From assembly GCF_017873175.1 (NCBI RefSeq), contig NZ_JAGGJW010000020.1, positions 1 to 64,000 of the forward strand: 64,000 bases of DNA, written 5' to 3'. Source of the DNA: Neorhizobium petrolearium (GTDB lineage Bacteria; Pseudomonadota; Alphaproteobacteria; Rhizobiales; Rhizobiaceae). The notes beneath the pieces were generated by a model. It saw nothing but the letters and a program-made list of their open reading frames with translations, was not told the DNA's origin and searched no databases. The position numbers and the translations under genes were made by a program. Numbering within the stretch: position 1 is the stretch's first letter; the number at the start of each line of letters is the position of its first letter. Below, one piece after another: positions 9,170-16,771 of the stretch.

Positions 9170-10123
9170 ATGCACGCCCTTTCGAAATATGTCGCGAAGC
9201 GTCTGTTATGGACGCTTCCGACACTCCTGCTCGTGGCCGTCATGGTGTTCTTCCTGGTGAGGATGATCCCCGGTGACCCCGCCCAGCTGATCCTCGGCGA
9301 TAACGCCAGCCCGGAAGAACTGGCCAACCTGCGCGCCAATCTCGGCCTCGACCAGCCTGTGCCGCTGCAGTTCGTCTATTGGCTCGGCAATATGCTCAGG
9401 GGCGATCTCGGTCACTCGATCTCCAACGGTGCGGCCGTCCTGCCGTTGATGCTCGACCGTTTCCAGGTCAGCGCCACAATCGTGCTTGTCGCCGTGGCAC
9501 TCGCAACCGTGATCGCAGTCCCGGCCGGCCTGATTGCAGCCTGGCGGCAAAACGAGCATGTGGATGTCGCGATCGTCGCCCTATCGACATTGCTGATGTC
9601 GGTTCCAAGCTTCTGGCTCGGCCTCGTCCTGCTGCTGGTCTTCGGGCTGAAGCTTGGATGGCTGCCGGTCGTCGGCTACGTACCGTTCACCGAAAAGCCC
9701 TGGACCGCGATCACTTATGTGATCCTCCCGGTGGTAACGCTGATGCTGATCGAGGTCGGCGTGCTGACCCGCATGATGCGCGCAAGCGCCATCGAAGCCC
9801 TGCGGCTGGAATATATCATGCATGCCCGCGCCAAGGGCCTTTCGGAACGCAAGATCCTGCTGCGCCACGTGCTGCCCAATGCCTTTGCCCCGACCTGGAC
9901 GATGATCGGCCTGGTGCTCGGCGGCCTGCTGGGCGGCATCGCGGTGCTGGAAACCGTCTTCACACTGCCCGGCCTCGGGCGCCTTCTCGTCGATGCGATC
10001 TTTGCTCGCGACTATCCGGTGGTACAGGGATGTCTTCTGTTCACCGCCTTGATCTACGTGATCGTCAATCTCATCGTGGATCTTTGCTATCCGTTGTTCG
10101 ATCCGCGGGTCACCGCGTCATGA
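9170..10123 (+). CDS. ABC transporter permease, DppB-like
   Basis: A 317-residue inner-membrane protein with six predicted membrane segments. It has the DppB hallmarks: an early FFLVRMIPGDPAQLILG loop, LDQPVPLQFVYWLGNMLRGD, and the ATPase-contacting EAA loop (EYIMHARAKGLSERKILLRH) near residues 220 to 240. It starts three bases after the binding-protein stop and overlaps the next permease by ATGA, so it is part of one operon. It forms the transmembrane pore with the DppC-like partner. Confidence 0.92.
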   Translation: MHALSKYVAKRLLWTLPTLLLVAVMVFFLVRMIPGDPAQLILGDNASPEELANLRANLGLDQPVPLQFVYWLGNMLRGDLGHSISNGAAVLPLMLDRFQVSATIVLVAVALATVIAVPAGLIAAWRQNEHVDVAIVALSTLLMSVPSFWLGLVLLLVFGLKLGWLPVVGYVPFTEKPWTAITYVILPVVTLMLIEVGVLTRMMRASAIEALRLEYIMHARAKGLSERKILLRHVLPNAFAPTWTMIGLVLGGLLGGIAVLETVFTLPGLGRLLVDAIFARDYPVVQGCLLFTALIYVIVNLIVDLCYPLFDPRVTAS

Positions 10124-10935
10124 TCAGACAACCCGCAAATCTGATCATAGGCTCCATCCTGCTGATCTTCATTGGCGGCATGGCGCTGCTTGCGCTGTTC
10201 TGGACGCCCTATGATCCGGCGGCGATCAAGCTCATCTCCAGGCTGAAACCGCCGTCGGCGCAATTCTGGCTCGGCACCGACGAATTCGGCCGTGATGTCG
10301 TCTCCCGCCTGATGACCGGCGCGGTGCAGAGCATGACGGTCGCCATCTTGACTGTCGCTTTCGCGGTCACCGTCGGCACCCTCACCGGCCTCATCGCCGG
10401 ATATACGCGCGGACTGGCAGACCGCATCCTGATGGTCTTCAGCGACGCGCTGCTCGCCTTTCCCGGCACCCTGCTGGCGCTTGGTCTGATGGTGATTTCC
10501 GGTCCGAACAAATATGGCATCATCCTTGCTCTCGGCATCGCCTATTCCCCGTCGGTACTGCGTATCGTCCGCGCCAGCGTTCTTTCAGCCCGTGAGCGCG
10601 AATATGTCGAAGCCTCCCGTGTCATCGGCAATTGCGAACTCACCACGATGTTCAGGCATATCCTACCGAACTGCACGGCGCCGATCGTGGTGCTCGCCAC
10701 CTCCATGTTCGGGTGGGTGGTGCTGGCGGAAAGCGGGTTGAGCTTTCTAGGGCTCGGCGTTCCGCCACCGGCGCCGACCTGGGGCAACATGCTGTCGGCG
10801 GCGCGCACCTATATCGAAAAGGCCCCGTGGCTCGGGCTTGCCCCCGGCATCTGCATCTCGCTGACTTTGCTCGGCATCAACCTTCTGGGTGACGCATTGC
10901 GCGACCGCTTCGATCCGAGAATGGAGCAACGGTGA
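10120..10935 (+). CDS. ABC transporter permease, DppC-like
   Basis: A 271-residue inner-membrane protein. The start is the ATG overlapping the upstream stop (ATGA, 10120-10123). The N-terminus has one membrane segment, followed by the DppC signature WLGTDEFGRDVVSRLMTGA, then five further segments with the EAA loop (EYVEASRVIGNCELTTMFRH) and the terminal LSFLGLGVPPPAPTWGNML. It ends DALRDRFDPRM as usual for the family. It pairs with the permease before it, and its stop overlaps the start of the ATPase gene. Confidence 0.92.
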   Translation: MIRQPANLIIGSILLIFIGGMALLALFWTPYDPAAIKLISRLKPPSAQFWLGTDEFGRDVVSRLMTGAVQSMTVAILTVAFAVTVGTLTGLIAGYTRGLADRILMVFSDALLAFPGTLLALGLMVISGPNKYGIILALGIAYSPSVLRIVRASVLSAREREYVEASRVIGNCELTTMFRHILPNCTAPIVVLATSMFGWVVLAESGLSFLGLGVPPPAPTWGNMLSAARTYIEKAPWLGLAPGICISLTLLGINLLGDALRDRFDPRMEQR

Positions 10936-12542
10936 TGACTATCGAAACGTCCCGCCCTCTGCTGAGCGTCCGCAACCTTCGCGTCGAAACATCCAACGGC
11001 CATCCGGTTTTGCACGACATGTCCTTCGATGTCGAGGCTGGCAGCATCGTGGCGCTGGTCGGCGAAAGCGGCAGCGGCAAGACGGTTGCGGCCCGCGCCG
11101 CCATGCGGCTGCTTCCCAAGGCAATCAGGCCGGTTGCCGGGGAAATCCTGTTCGACGGCCGCGATGTCCTGAACATGTCGGATGCCGAGATACGTCAGGT
11201 CCGTGGCGCAAGGATCGGCATGGTTTTCCAGGAGCCGATGGTCTCACTCAATCCCGCGATGACGATCGGTGCCCAGCTCGTCGAGGGCCTGCGGTTGCAT
11301 GAACATCTCACCTTAGAAGAAGCTCTCGCCCGCGCGACGGAAATGCTCGAACGGGTAAAAATCGCCGACCCGGCCGCCTGCCTCTCGGCTTTCCCGCACC
11401 AGTTTTCCGGCGGCATGCGCCAACGCATCATGCTCGCGTCCGTCATGTTGCTCAGGCCGAAACTGCTGATCGCCGATGAACCGACCACGGCGCTCGACAC
11501 GCTGACGCAGCGCGAGGTTCTGGAAGTGATGGTGGATCTCACCCGCACCTTTGGCACGGCGGTGCTGCTCATCACCCACAATCTCGGCCTCGTCGCGCAA
11601 TATGCCAAAAAGGTCATCGTTCTGGAACGCGGCAGACTGATCGAGACGGGGCCGGTGGCAGAGGTGCTTCATCACCCCAAGGAACAATATACGCGCACGC
11701 TGATCGACGCGCTTCCGAAGCGCGACCACGGGCGCAAGCCGCCGGCCGATGGGGCACCGCTGATTGAGGCGCGCAATGTCGAGGTCACCTTCTCGGGTGC
11801 CGGCAACATGTTCAGCACGGCGCAAAAGAAGCTTGCCGTGCGCGGCGTCTCGCTTAGCGTTCGCCCCGGCGAAGTCGTGGCGGTCGTCGGCGGCTCGGGT
11901 TCCGGCAAGACGACGCTCGGCCGGGCGATGCTCGGCCTGCTGCCGCTTTCCGACGGGGACGTATTTTTCCGCGGACGCCCGATGGCATCCGCCGATCGCG
12001 CGACACGCCGTGATTATCGCCTGCAATGCCAGCTCGTTTTCCAAGACCCCTACTCCTCCCTCGACCCGCGTCAGAAGATCTCCGACATTATCGGCGAGCC
12101 GCTGGCGCATGGCCCGAAACTCAGCCGGGCGGAGAAGGCGGAAAGGGTTGGCGCCATGCTGAGCGAGGTGGGACTTGCCGGGCTTGGCGAGCGTTTCCCG
12201 CATGCACTTTCCGGCGGGCAGAGACAACGCGTCGCAATTGCGCGGGCGGTGATCCGCAACCCGGCCTTCGTCGTTGCCGACGAGCCGGTCTCGGCGCTGG
12301 ACATGACGATCCAGAAGCAGATCCTCGATCTCTTCCGCAGGCTGCAGGAGAACCATGGCTTCGCCTGCCTGTTCATTTCACACGATCTTGGCGCCGTCTC
12401 CCGCGTGGCCGATCGGATCGTCGTCATGCAGCAGGGCCTGGTCGTCGAGGAAGGCAGTGTCGACCGGATCCTGGATCACCCGCAACATCCCTATACGCAG
12501 GCCCTGATCGAGGCGACGCCGACCCTTAAAATCGCGGCCTGA
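10935..12542 (+). CDS. ABC transporter ATPase with DppD and DppF fused
   Basis: A 535-residue protein holding two complete ATPase domains. Domain one (about 10 to 255) has [16 protein letters not shown] and [12 protein letters not shown]. Domain two (about 275 to 530) has [18 protein letters not shown] and VVADEPVSALD, and each has its oligopeptide-type C-terminal extension (HPKEQYTRTLIDALP; HPQHPYTQALIEATP). It powers the importer. GTG at 10932 directly precedes ATG 10935; the ATG, overlapping the previous stop as TGATG, is chosen. Two-domain fusions are common in rhizobial peptide importers. Confidence 0.93.
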   Translation: MTIETSRPLLSVRNLRVETSNGHPVLHDMSFDVEAGSIVALVGESGSGKTVAARAAMRLLPKAIRPVAGEILFDGRDVLNMSDAEIRQVRGARIGMVFQEPMVSLNPAMTIGAQLVEGLRLHEHLTLEEALARATEMLERVKIADPAACLSAFPHQFSGGMRQRIMLASVMLLRPKLLIADEPTTALDTLTQREVLEVMVDLTRTFGTAVLLITHNLGLVAQYAKKVIVLERGRLIETGPVAEVLHHPKEQYTRTLIDALPKRDHGRKPPADGAPLIEARNVEVTFSGAGNMFSTAQKKLAVRGVSLSVRPGEVVAVVGGSGSGKTTLGRAMLGLLPLSDGDVFFRGRPMASADRATRRDYRLQCQLVFQDPYSSLDPRQKISDIIGEPLAHGPKLSRAEKAERVGAMLSEVGLAGLGERFPHALSGGQRQRVAIARAVIRNPAFVVADEPVSALDMTIQKQILDLFRRLQENHGFACLFISHDLGAVSRVADRIVVMQQGLVVEEGSVDRILDHPQHPYTQALIEATPTLKIAA

Positions 12543-12594
12543 CGAGACGAGAAGTCTGTGAAAAATGGCCTCCCGGAGGCAGGAGAAATCCATC

Positions 12595-13800
12595 ATGTTA
12601 ACGGAAGACTTGATCGCTATCGAAGCCCGGTTGGGCGCCAACAACTACAAGCCGCTCGACGTGGCCCTGTCGCGCGGCGCCGGCGTCCATGTCTGGGATA
12701 CCGACGGAAACCGCTATCTCGACTGCCTGTCGGCCTATTCCGCCGTCAACCAGGGCCATTGCCATCCGAAGATACTGGCCGCCATGATCGAGCAGGCCGG
12801 CAAGCTGACGCTGACCTCCCGCGCTTTTCGCAACGATCAGCTTGCGCTGTTTTACGAGGAGCTTGCCGCGCTGACGAAATCGCATCGGGTACTGCCGATG
12901 AACAGCGGCGCGGAGGCGGTAGAAACCGCCATCAAATCGGTGCGCAAGTGGGGATACGAGGTCAAGGGCATCGCGGAGGACCGCGCGGAGATCGTCGTCT
13001 GCGCCAACAATTTCCACGGCCGGACGCTCGGCATCATCAGCTTCAGCACGGACGAGACGGCGAGAGAGAGCTTCGGCCCGTTCCTGCCCGGTTTCAGGAT
13101 CGTGCCGTTCGGCGATATCGAGGCGTTCGAACAGGTGATCAACGCCAATACGATCGCCTTCCTGGTCGAGCCGATCCAGGGCGAGGCCGGTGTGCTGATC
13201 CCGCCTGCCGGCTACTTCACGAAGGTCCGCGAGATCTGCACGGCCAACAATGTCATGCTGATCCTCGACGAGATCCAGACCGGCCTCGGGCGCACCGGCA
13301 AGCTGCTTGCCGAAGAGCACGAGGCAATCGAGGCGGATGTGACGCTCGTCGGCAAGGCCTTGTCGGGCGGCTTTTACCCGGTCTCCGCCGTGCTTTCCAA
13401 CAATGAGGTGCTGGGCACCCTGAAACCGGGCCAGCACGGCTCGACCTTCGGCGGCAACCCGCTGGCCTGTGCGGTCGCTCGGGCGGCATTGAAGGTGCTC
13501 ACCGGGGAAGGCATGATCGAGAACGCCGCCGTTCAGGGCGACTACTTTCTCCAGGGACTGAAGGACATCCGCAGCAACATCATCCGGGACGTGCGCGGGC
13601 GCGGCCTGATGCTCGCCGTCGAACTGCATCCGCAAGCTGGCGGCGCCCGCCGTTACTGCGAAGCGCTCCGCCGGTCGGGCATCCTTGCCAAGGAGACTCA
13701 CGACCACACCATCCGTCTTGCGCCGCCGCTGGTCATCGAGCGGGAGCAGATCGATTGGGCGCTGGAGCGGCTGACGCCGGTTCTAAGCGGCATGAACTGA
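12595..13800 (+). CDS. rocD: Ornithine aminotransferase (ornithine--oxo-acid transaminase)
   Basis: A 401-residue class III PLP aminotransferase. Characteristic segments are [48 protein letters not shown], the PLP-lysine region [12 protein letters not shown] and [14 protein letters not shown]. The opening NNY(K)PL and the [10 protein letters not shown] segment are typical of ornithine aminotransferases. It would convert ornithine and 2-oxoglutarate to glutamate semialdehyde and glutamate. An AGGAGA ribosome site lies at 12580-12585, nine bases before the ATG. Its place behind an importer and before an amidohydrolase suggests it degrades a released diamino acid. A related diamine or omega-amino acid substrate is possible. 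Confidence 0.85.
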   Translation: MLTEDLIAIEARLGANNYKPLDVALSRGAGVHVWDTDGNRYLDCLSAYSAVNQGHCHPKILAAMIEQAGKLTLTSRAFRNDQLALFYEELAALTKSHRVLPMNSGAEAVETAIKSVRKWGYEVKGIAEDRAEIVVCANNFHGRTLGIISFSTDETARESFGPFLPGFRIVPFGDIEAFEQVINANTIAFLVEPIQGEAGVLIPPAGYFTKVREICTANNVMLILDEIQTGLGRTGKLLAEEHEAIEADVTLVGKALSGGFYPVSAVLSNNEVLGTLKPGQHGSTFGGNPLACAVARAALKVLTGEGMIENAAVQGDYFLQGLKDIRSNIIRDVRGRGLMLAVELHPQAGGARRYCEALRRSGILAKETHDHTIRLAPPLVIEREQIDWALERLTPVLSGMN

Positions 13801-13818
13801 TCAGGCAACGAGGACGCA

Positions 13819-15258
13819 ATGCAGAATTCCCAATCCATCTGGACGATTGTCGACGAAAAGAGCCCCGCCTTTTTCGAGCTCAGCGACCGCGTCTGGGAGA
13901 CGCCGGAGATCAACTACGAGGAGTTCCGCTCCTCCCGCGAACATCGGCGACTTCTGGAGGCGGAAGGGTTCAGGATAAAGCCCAACGTCGCGGGCATTCC
14001 GACTGCCGTCATGGGAGAGGCTGGCGAAGGCGGTCCAGTCATCGCCATTCTCGGCGAATACGACGCCCTGCCCGGTCTCAGCCAAGAAGCCGGCGTTGCC
14101 GAAAAGCGGCCACTCGTGAGCGGCGGGCACGGGCACGGCTGCGGCCACAATCTTCTCGGCGCCGGTTCGATGCTCGCGGCCGCCGCCGTGAAGGACTATC
14201 TCGCCGCCAACGGTCTGAAGGGACGTGTCCGCTATTACGGCTGCCCGGCGGAGGAAGGCGGGTCGTCAAAGGGCTTCATGGTGCGTGCCGGTGTATTCGA
14301 CGATGTCGATATCGCCATTTCCTGGCACCCGGCCGCCTTCAGCGGCGTCAACAATCCGATCTCGCTTGCCTGCAGCGAAATGAACTTCCACTTCTCCGGC
14401 CGGGCTTCGCACGCCGCCGCGACGCCGCATCTCGGGCGAAGCGCGCTCGACGCGGTCGAACTGATGAATGTCGGGGTTAATTTTCTGCGTGAGCACATGC
14501 CCACAAGCGCTCGTATCCATTACGCGATCACCGATACCGGCGGATCTGCGCCGAACGTTGTGCAGGCCAACGCGACGGTGCGGTATCTCGTCAGAGCAAG
14601 GACGCTGCCAGAACTTCTTTCGCTTGTAGCGCGCGTCAAGCGCGTGGCCGAGGGGGCGGCATGGATGACCGAAACGTCCATGCGGCAGGAGATCATATCG
14701 GGGGACGCCAATCTGATTGGCAACGAGCCTCTGGAAAAATGCATGCATGCTCAGCTGGAGCGCCTGGGACCTGTCGTTTTCGACGAAACCGACAAGGCAA
14801 CCGCGCGAACGTTCCAGGCGACATTCACGCCGGACGATATCGCCTCGTCCTATGCTCGCTTCGACCTCAAACCCGGCAAGGACGAACCGCTTTGCGATCT
14901 GATCGTGCCGCTTTATGCGGGCGACGGATCGATGGTCGGGTCGACCGATGTCGGCAGCGTCAGCTGGGTGGTCCCAACCGTGCAGATGCGCGGCGCGACC
15001 TACGCGATCGGCACCCCCGGCCATTCCTGGCAACTCGTTGCGCAGGGCAAGCTGCCCGCAGCCCACAAGGGCATGGCGCATGCGGCAAAAATCATGGCTG
15101 CCACGGCGATCGAGCTCGTGTGCAATCCCGCACTCATCGAAGCGGCCAAGGCCGACCATAAAGACCGCCTCGACGGCAATCCCTTCGTTAATCCCATTCC
15201 CGATGAGGTCATGCCGCCTATCCGGCCGGAGCCTGACACACCGGATGCTGGGCAATGA
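13819..15258 (+). CDS. M20 family amidohydrolase, AbgB-like
   Basis: A 479-residue zinc-type hydrolase similar to p-aminobenzoyl-glutamate hydrolase subunit B. Visible landmarks are LGEYDALPGLSQ, the metal-binding SGGHGHGCGHNLLGAGS, CPAEEGGSSKGFM, the dimerisation-domain start SRASHAA-like GRASHAAATPH, and GSTDVGSVSWVVPT late in the chain. The family cleaves amide bonds of N-acyl amino acids such as aminobenzoyl-glutamate. The next small ORF overlaps its stop by ATGA, so translation is coupled. It probably releases an amino acid from the imported compound. Confidence 0.88.
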   Translation: MQNSQSIWTIVDEKSPAFFELSDRVWETPEINYEEFRSSREHRRLLEAEGFRIKPNVAGIPTAVMGEAGEGGPVIAILGEYDALPGLSQEAGVAEKRPLVSGGHGHGCGHNLLGAGSMLAAAAVKDYLAANGLKGRVRYYGCPAEEGGSSKGFMVRAGVFDDVDIAISWHPAAFSGVNNPISLACSEMNFHFSGRASHAAATPHLGRSALDAVELMNVGVNFLREHMPTSARIHYAITDTGGSAPNVVQANATVRYLVRARTLPELLSLVARVKRVAEGAAWMTETSMRQEIISGDANLIGNEPLEKCMHAQLERLGPVVFDETDKATARTFQATFTPDDIASSYARFDLKPGKDEPLCDLIVPLYAGDGSMVGSTDVGSVSWVVPTVQMRGATYAIGTPGHSWQLVAQGKLPAAHKGMAHAAKIMAATAIELVCNPALIEAAKADHKDRLDGNPFVNPIPDEVMPPIRPEPDTPDAGQ

Positions 15259-15398
15259 CGAAACAGATCCCTGCGAGCGGCGACAAGCTCGCCCGCGACG
15301 CCGATGCGCGCCTCGGGCGGTATTTTGTCAAGGATCGCTGGCCCCACGTTGTCGGGGCCGCGATCGCAAAAGCTCGCCAGAAGACCGACGTCACCTGA
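15255..15398 (+). CDS. Small unknown ORF (47 residues) coupled to the amidohydrolase
   Basis: ATG at 15255 overlaps the upstream stop (ATGA) and the frame runs to TGA at 15396-15398, seven bases before the next aminotransferase start. The product is basic and helical in appearance, with KLARDADARLGRYFVKDRWP and AAIAKARQKTDVT. I recognise no family. The tight coupling on both sides argues for translation. It may instead be the 5' stump of a lost gene. Confidence 0.4.
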   Translation: MTKQIPASGDKLARDADARLGRYFVKDRWPHVVGAAIAKARQKTDVT

Positions 15399-15405
15399 TC
15401 CGAGA

Positions 15406-16740
15406 ATGAAAGCCATGCCCATGCAGCAGCTGAATGCCAATTCGCTCGAAGCCTTTTGGATGCCGTTCACGGCGAACCGGGATTTCAAGAAGAAGCCTCA
15501 GATCGTCACCGGCGCGTCTGGCATGTATTACCAGATGAACAACGGCCACCGGGTGCTGGATGCGATCGCCGGCCTTTGGTGCGTGAATGCCGGGCATGGA
15601 CACCCGAAGATCGTCGAGGCTATTCAAAAACAGGCAGCACAGCTTGGTTTCGCGTCCTCCTTCGGTCTCGGTCATCCGCTCGCTTTCGAATATGCCAGTC
15701 GGCTGACATCCGTGGCGCCCGAGGGGCTCGACCACGTCTTCTTCACCAATTCCGGGTCGGAGGCGACCGATACCGCGCTCAAGCTTGCACTTGCCTACCA
15801 CCATGCGCGCGGCGAGGGACAAAGGCAGCGAATCATCGGCCGTCAGCGTGGCTATCACGGCGTCGGTTTCGGGGGCCTTTCCGCGGCCGGCATGGGAGCG
15901 CACAAGAAACAGTTCGGCATGCTCCTGCCGGGAGCCGCCCACATGCCACATACACACGACCTTGCCCGCAATGCCTTCAGCCGCGGTCAGCCGAGCCACG
16001 GCGCGGAGATCGCCGACACGCTCGAACAGATGTTGCAGACCTACGATCCGTCGACGGTCGCGGCGGTCATTGTCGAACCGGTCGCCGGCTCGACCGGGGT
16101 TCTGGTCCCGCCGCTCGGCTATCTCGAACGGCTGAGGGAAATCTGCACGCGTTACGGTATTTTGCTGATTTTCGATGAGGTCGTCACTGGTTTCGGCCGG
16201 CTGGGGCGGCCATTCGCGGCTGATCGTTTCGCCATCACACCCGACCTTATCGCCATCGCCAAGGGCATGACGAACGGAGCGGTTCCCATGGGCGGGGTCA
16301 TCAGTTCAAACGAGATCTGCCAAAAGCTCATGGAAACCGCGCCGCAAGGGACCGTGGAATTTTCCCACGGTTATACCTATTCCGGTCATCCGCTGGCTTC
16401 GGCGGCGGCGCTTGCAGCGCTCGATGTCTACGTCAATGAAGGCCTGTTCGAGCACGCAACGTTGATTGAACCGGTCTGGGAGGAGCACGCGCATGCGCTT
16501 AAAGCCGTGCCCGCAGTGGTCGACATCCGCAATATTGGCCTGCTTGCAGGCATCGAGCTCGGTGAGGAGGTCGCAAGCGGCAAGGCGATGGCCAAGAAGG
16601 TATATGACTTCTGCTTTGAGCGCGGCGTCCTGGTACGCCCCGTTGCGAACACGATCGTGCTGTCTCCCCCTTTGGTTATTTCAGAAGCGGAAATCGCCAC
16701 CGTGTTCTCGACGATTGCCGCCGGGTTGAAGACGCTGTAG
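15406..16740 (+). CDS. Omega-amino acid:pyruvate-type aminotransferase (class III)
   Basis: A 444-residue PLP enzyme with the beta-alanine/omega-amino acid:pyruvate aminotransferase pattern: EAFWMPFTANRDFKKKPQIV near the N-terminus, GLWCVNAGHGHPKI, FTNSGSEATDTALK, RGYHGVGFGG, FDEVVTGFGRLG and the PLP lysine in IAKGMTNGAVPMGGV. Such enzymes move the terminal amine of beta-alanine, related omega-amino acids or amines to pyruvate. ATGs at 15406, 15415 and 15421 are all possible starts; the most upstream is given. Together with the rocD homologue it implies that the operon's substrate supplies more than one amine or a diamine. Confidence 0.85.
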   Translation: MKAMPMQQLNANSLEAFWMPFTANRDFKKKPQIVTGASGMYYQMNNGHRVLDAIAGLWCVNAGHGHPKIVEAIQKQAAQLGFASSFGLGHPLAFEYASRLTSVAPEGLDHVFFTNSGSEATDTALKLALAYHHARGEGQRQRIIGRQRGYHGVGFGGLSAAGMGAHKKQFGMLLPGAAHMPHTHDLARNAFSRGQPSHGAEIADTLEQMLQTYDPSTVAAVIVEPVAGSTGVLVPPLGYLERLREICTRYGILLIFDEVVTGFGRLGRPFAADRFAITPDLIAIAKGMTNGAVPMGGVISSNEICQKLMETAPQGTVEFSHGYTYSGHPLASAAALAALDVYVNEGLFEHATLIEPVWEEHAHALKAVPAVVDIRNIGLLAGIELGEEVASGKAMAKKVYDFCFERGVLVRPVANTIVLSPPLVISEAEIATVFSTIAAGLKTL

Positions 16741-16771
16741 CGCGGAAACGGCGAGAGGCTGAACCGAAGGC

